From contig JALOSD010000183.1 of NCBI GenBank assembly GCA_025458585.1, positions 1-5,924 of the forward strand: a stretch of 5,924 nucleotides of DNA, given 5' to 3'. Under the pieces are notes generated by a model, which saw only the letters and a list, made by a program, of their open reading frames with translations, had not been told where the DNA came from and did no database searches. This document shows, piece after piece, positions 3,973-5,924 of the stretch. Within the stretch, counting starts at the first letter, position 1, and the number at the start of each line of letters is the position of its first letter. This DNA is from Burkholderiaceae bacterium. GTDB lineage: Bacteria; Pseudomonadota; Gammaproteobacteria; Burkholderiales; Burkholderiaceae_C. The position numbers and the translations under genes were made by a program.

Positions 3973-5924
3973 GCCGGCGCAAGCGCCCTCCGCCCCCTGC
4001 GGCGCCGCCGCCCCCGACGGTCGCGCCGCAGGCGCGCCCACGGCGGTGGAGTGTCGCCACCGCGTCGGTCATCGCCGCGCTCGCCGTCGTGCTCGTCGCC
4101 GCCGCGCTGTGGCAATGGCGCTCGGCGAACGCCCCGGCGGCGCCGACCGCGTTGCGCACGGCCGCCGCGCCGCCGGCGCACGTCGACAACACGCAGTGCC
4201 TGTCCTGCCACCAGGACCAGGCCCGGCAGTGGCAGGGCTCGCACCACGCGAAGGCGATGGCGCCCGCCACCGACGACAGCGTGCGCGGCGACTTCGGCGA
4301 CACGGTTCTTCAGGCGCGACGGCCGGTTCTTCGTGCGCACCGACGGCCCCGACGGCCGCCTGGCGGAGTTCGAGGTGGCCTACACCTTCGGCTGGTGGCC
4401 GCTGCAGCAGTACCTGATCGCGATGCCCGGCGGGCGGCTGCAGCCGCTGCAGATCGCGTGGGACGTCGAGCGCCGGCGCTGGTTCCACCTGCTGCCGCAC
4501 GAGAACGCACCGCCGGGCGACGTGCTGCACTGGACGGGGCGCTACCAGAACGCGAACACGATGTGCATCTCGTGCCACACGACGGGGTTCGAGAAGCGCT
4601 ACGACGCCGCCAGCGACAGCTTCGCGTCGCGGTGGAACGAGGTCAACGTCTCGTGCCAGGCCTGCCACGGCCCCGGCGAGCGGCACGTGCAGTGGGCGAA
4701 GGCCCGCGACGCGGGCAAGGCGGTGCCGGACCTTGCCGGCGAGCACTACGGCCTGACGGTGAAACTGAAGGGGGCCACCGCCAGCAGGATGGCCGACGTC
4801 TGTTCCGCCTGCCACTCGCGGCGCAGCGAGCTGACCGCGACGGCGTTGCCTGGCGTGCCGCGGCTCGACCAGCACCTGCCCGCGCGCCTCACGACGGGGC
4901 TCTATCACGCCGACGGCCAGCAGCTCGACGAGGTGTTCGTCGACGGTTCGTACCGGCAGAGCAAGATGTTCCAGATGGGGGTGACCTGCACGGCGTGCCA
5001 CAACCCCCATTCGTCGAAGGTCGAGCTGGCCGGCAACGCGGTGTGCCTGCAGTGCCACGCGCCGCAACCGAATCCGTCGTATCCGAGCGCCGCCGGCACC
5101 TACGACTCGCCGTCGCATCACTTCCACCCCGCGGGGTCGGCCGGCGCGCAGTGCGTGAGCTGCCACATGCCGGCCAAGACCTACATGCAGATCCAGCCGC
5201 GGCCCGACCACAGCATGCGCGTGCCGCGGCCGGACCTGACGGTGACGATCGGCACGCCGAACGCGTGCAACGCCTGCCACGCCGACAAGCCGGCGCAATG
5301 GGCGGCCGACCAGGTCGCCGCCTGGTACGGGCCGAATCGGCGCCAGGAGCCGCACTACGGCGAGGCCTTCGCCGCCGCGCGCGCCGGGCAGCCCGGCGCC
5401 GCGCAGGCGCTGGCGCGGCTCGTCGCCGACCCGCAGCGGCCGGCGATCGTGCGCGCCACCGCGCTCGACGAGCTTCGCGGCAGCGCCGACGCCGGCATCG
5501 CCGAGCGGCTCGCCGCCACCCGCGACGCCGACGCCGAGGTGCGCGCCGCCGCCGCCGACAGCCTCGAGTCGGCACCGCCGGCGCAGCGCGCCTACGCGCT
5601 CGGCCCGCTGCTCACCGACCCGGTGCTTGCAGTGCGCATCGCCGCCGCGCGCGGCCTGTCGTCGCTGTCGCCCGAGCAGCTCGGTGCCGCGCTGCGACCG
5701 GCGTTCGACGCCGCGCTGGCCGAGTTCATCGCCGTGCAGAACCTTTCGCTCGACATGCCGGGCTCGCGCCTGGGCCTGGCCGTCGTGTACCAGAACACCG
5801 GCCGCCCCGACCTCGCCGAGACGCACTACCGCGCCGCGCTGGCGATCGACCCCGACTTCACGCCCGCACGCGCCAACCTGGCACGGCTGTACAACGCGCT
5901 GGCGCGCAACGACGACGCCGAGCG
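3969..5924 (+). CDS. Membrane-anchored octaheme cytochrome c with HEAT/TPR-like repeats; frame broken near 4303, 3' end outside window
   Basis: A secreted electron-transfer protein in two frames. Part one (GTG 3969 to about 4302, 111 residues) has a basic, Pro-rich N-terminus (SRRKRPPPP), one transmembrane anchor (residues about 28-50, ending LWQW), then CLSCH at 4197. Part two (from 4303, next frame, about 540 residues to the window edge) resumes with RFFRRDGRFFV. It carries seven more CXXCH motifs: CISCH 4564, CQACH 4654, CSACH 4801, CTACH 4987, CLQCH 5044, CVSCH 5152 and CNACH 5266, each able to bind a covalent heme. This resembles the cytochrome c554-like multiheme family. Next come HEAT-like helices (about 5395-5690) and a TPR-like unit (about 5761-5924, GRPDLAETHYRAALAIDPDF). 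The heme domain should face the periplasm. GTG is chosen because SRRK fits the family's basic start; ATG 3933 is in frame but has no ribosome binding site. Between GDFGD and RFF, relatives usually have about nine more residues, so a deletion is likely and the gene may be a pseudogene. Confidence 0.85.
   Translation, partial: MSRRKRPPPPAAPPPPTVAPQARPRRWSVATASVIAALAVVLVAAALWQWRSANAPAAPTALRTAAAPPAHVDNTQCLSCHQDQARQWQGSHHAKAMAPATDDSVRGDFGDTVLQARRPVLRAHRRPRRPPGGVRGGLHLRLVAAAAVPDRDARRAAAAAADRVGRRAPALVPPAAARERTAGRRAALDGALPEREHDVHLVPHDGVREALRRRQRQLRVAVERGQRLVPGLPRPRRAARAVGEGPRRGQGGAGPCRRALRPDGETEGGHRQQDGRRLFRLPLAAQRADRDGVAWRAAARPAPARAPHDGALSRRRPAARRGVRRRFVPAEQDVPDGGDLHGVPQPPFVEGRAGRQRGVPAVPRAATESVVSERRRHLRLAVASLPPRGVGRRAVRELPHAGQDLHADPAAARPQHARAAAGPDGDDRHAERVQRLPRRQAGAMGGRPGRRLVRAESAPGAALRRGLRRRARRAARRRAGAGAARRRPAAAGDRARHRARRASRQRRRRHRRAARRHPRRRRRGARRRRRQPRVGTAGAARLRARPAAHRPGACSAHRRRARPVVAVARAARCRAATGVRRRAGRVHRRAEPFARHAGLAPGPGRRVPEHRPPRPRRDALPRRAGDRPRLHARTRQPGTAVQRAGAQRRRRA
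4299..4306 (+). other. Frame break (probable small deletion) in the cytochrome gene
   Basis: Upstream, the cytochrome frame ends its recognisable sequence with GDFGD at 4301. From CGG at 4303 the next frame reads RFFRRDGRFFV, the conserved continuation. The change is equivalent to losing 3n+2 bases or gaining 3n+1. From memory of related proteins, a segment of roughly nine residues (of the type F-x-x-x-G-V-T-S) normally lies between these motifs, so a loss of about 26 bases fits both the shift and the missing residues. No stop follows in either frame within the window. No obvious slippery sequence is present, so programmed frameshifting is unlikely. Confidence 0.7.

Noticed and set aside
3647..4303. 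Upstream extension of the FAH reading frame by more than 200 codons
   Set aside because: The added sequence is low-complexity with no FAH-family counterpart, while the ATG at 3646 has a well-placed ribosome binding site and gives the normal family length.
4302..4314. Programmed frameshift as explanation for the cytochrome frame change
   Set aside because: There is no slippery heptamer, no stop codon in the first frame at the site and no clear stimulatory structure. Residues expected from the family also appear to be absent, which points to a deletion.
3011..4417. Forward frame of 468 codons across the FAH gene, the intergenic region and the cytochrome 5' end
   Set aside because: It overlaps two well-supported genes in the wrong frame or strand, and its translation is Arg-rich without motifs.
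4069..5826. Long open frame of about 585 codons on the minus strand, antisense to the cytochrome
   Set aside because: Its translation is Arg/Ala/Val/His-rich with no recognisable domain. It mirrors the codons of the cytochrome frame, which carries eight CXXCH motifs and repeat domains. Stop-free antisense frames are expected at this GC content.

Overview
The window is very GC-rich, with G or C at most third codon positions. It carries a Bug/TctC-type periplasmic binding protein next to a LysR regulator. That combination points to a betaproteobacterium, most likely of the order Burkholderiales. This assignment is inferred from gene content and base composition, not from a marker gene.

Layout, left to right: (1) the last 55 residues of a CutA-type protein (+), running in from outside the window; (2) a small lipoprotein-like protein of unknown function (-), whose C-terminal half is faintly rhodanese-like; (3) a Bug-family solute-binding protein (-) with a twin-arginine-like signal, started from a GTG behind a strong ribosome binding site; (4) a LysR-type regulator (+), divergent from the Bug gene across 132 bases that hold two short inverted repeats, one with LysR T-N11-A geometry; (5) a fumarylacetoacetate-hydrolase (FAH) family enzyme (-), convergent with the LysR gene; the two stop codons are only 9 bases apart and lie in the two arms of one inverted repeat; (6) about 320 bases without a convincing long gene, holding a perfect 12-bp palindrome and a 28-codon reading frame with a good ribosome binding site; (7) a membrane-anchored multiheme cytochrome c (+) with eight CXXCH motifs, then HEAT-like and TPR-like helical repeats, running off the right edge.

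Bug, LysR and FAH together look like a small catabolic module: periplasmic capture of an organic acid, transcriptional control by the divergent regulator, and cleavage or hydration of a keto-acid intermediate. No TctA/TctB membrane components are present here. The substrate cannot be read from the sequence.

The cytochrome gene is interrupted. Its N-terminal anchor and first heme motif are in one frame and the other seven heme motifs are in the next. The junction is near 4299-4306, where a conserved segment of about nine residues also seems to be missing. Either a real deletion has disabled the gene or the sequence is wrong at that point. Neither frame meets a stop before the window ends, so the break is easy to overlook. 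I found no RNA genes, insertion sequences, CRISPR arrays or clear evidence of a wholly new system. The most unusual points are the broken octaheme cytochrome, the small frame overlapping its start, and the mirrored stop-codon hairpin.
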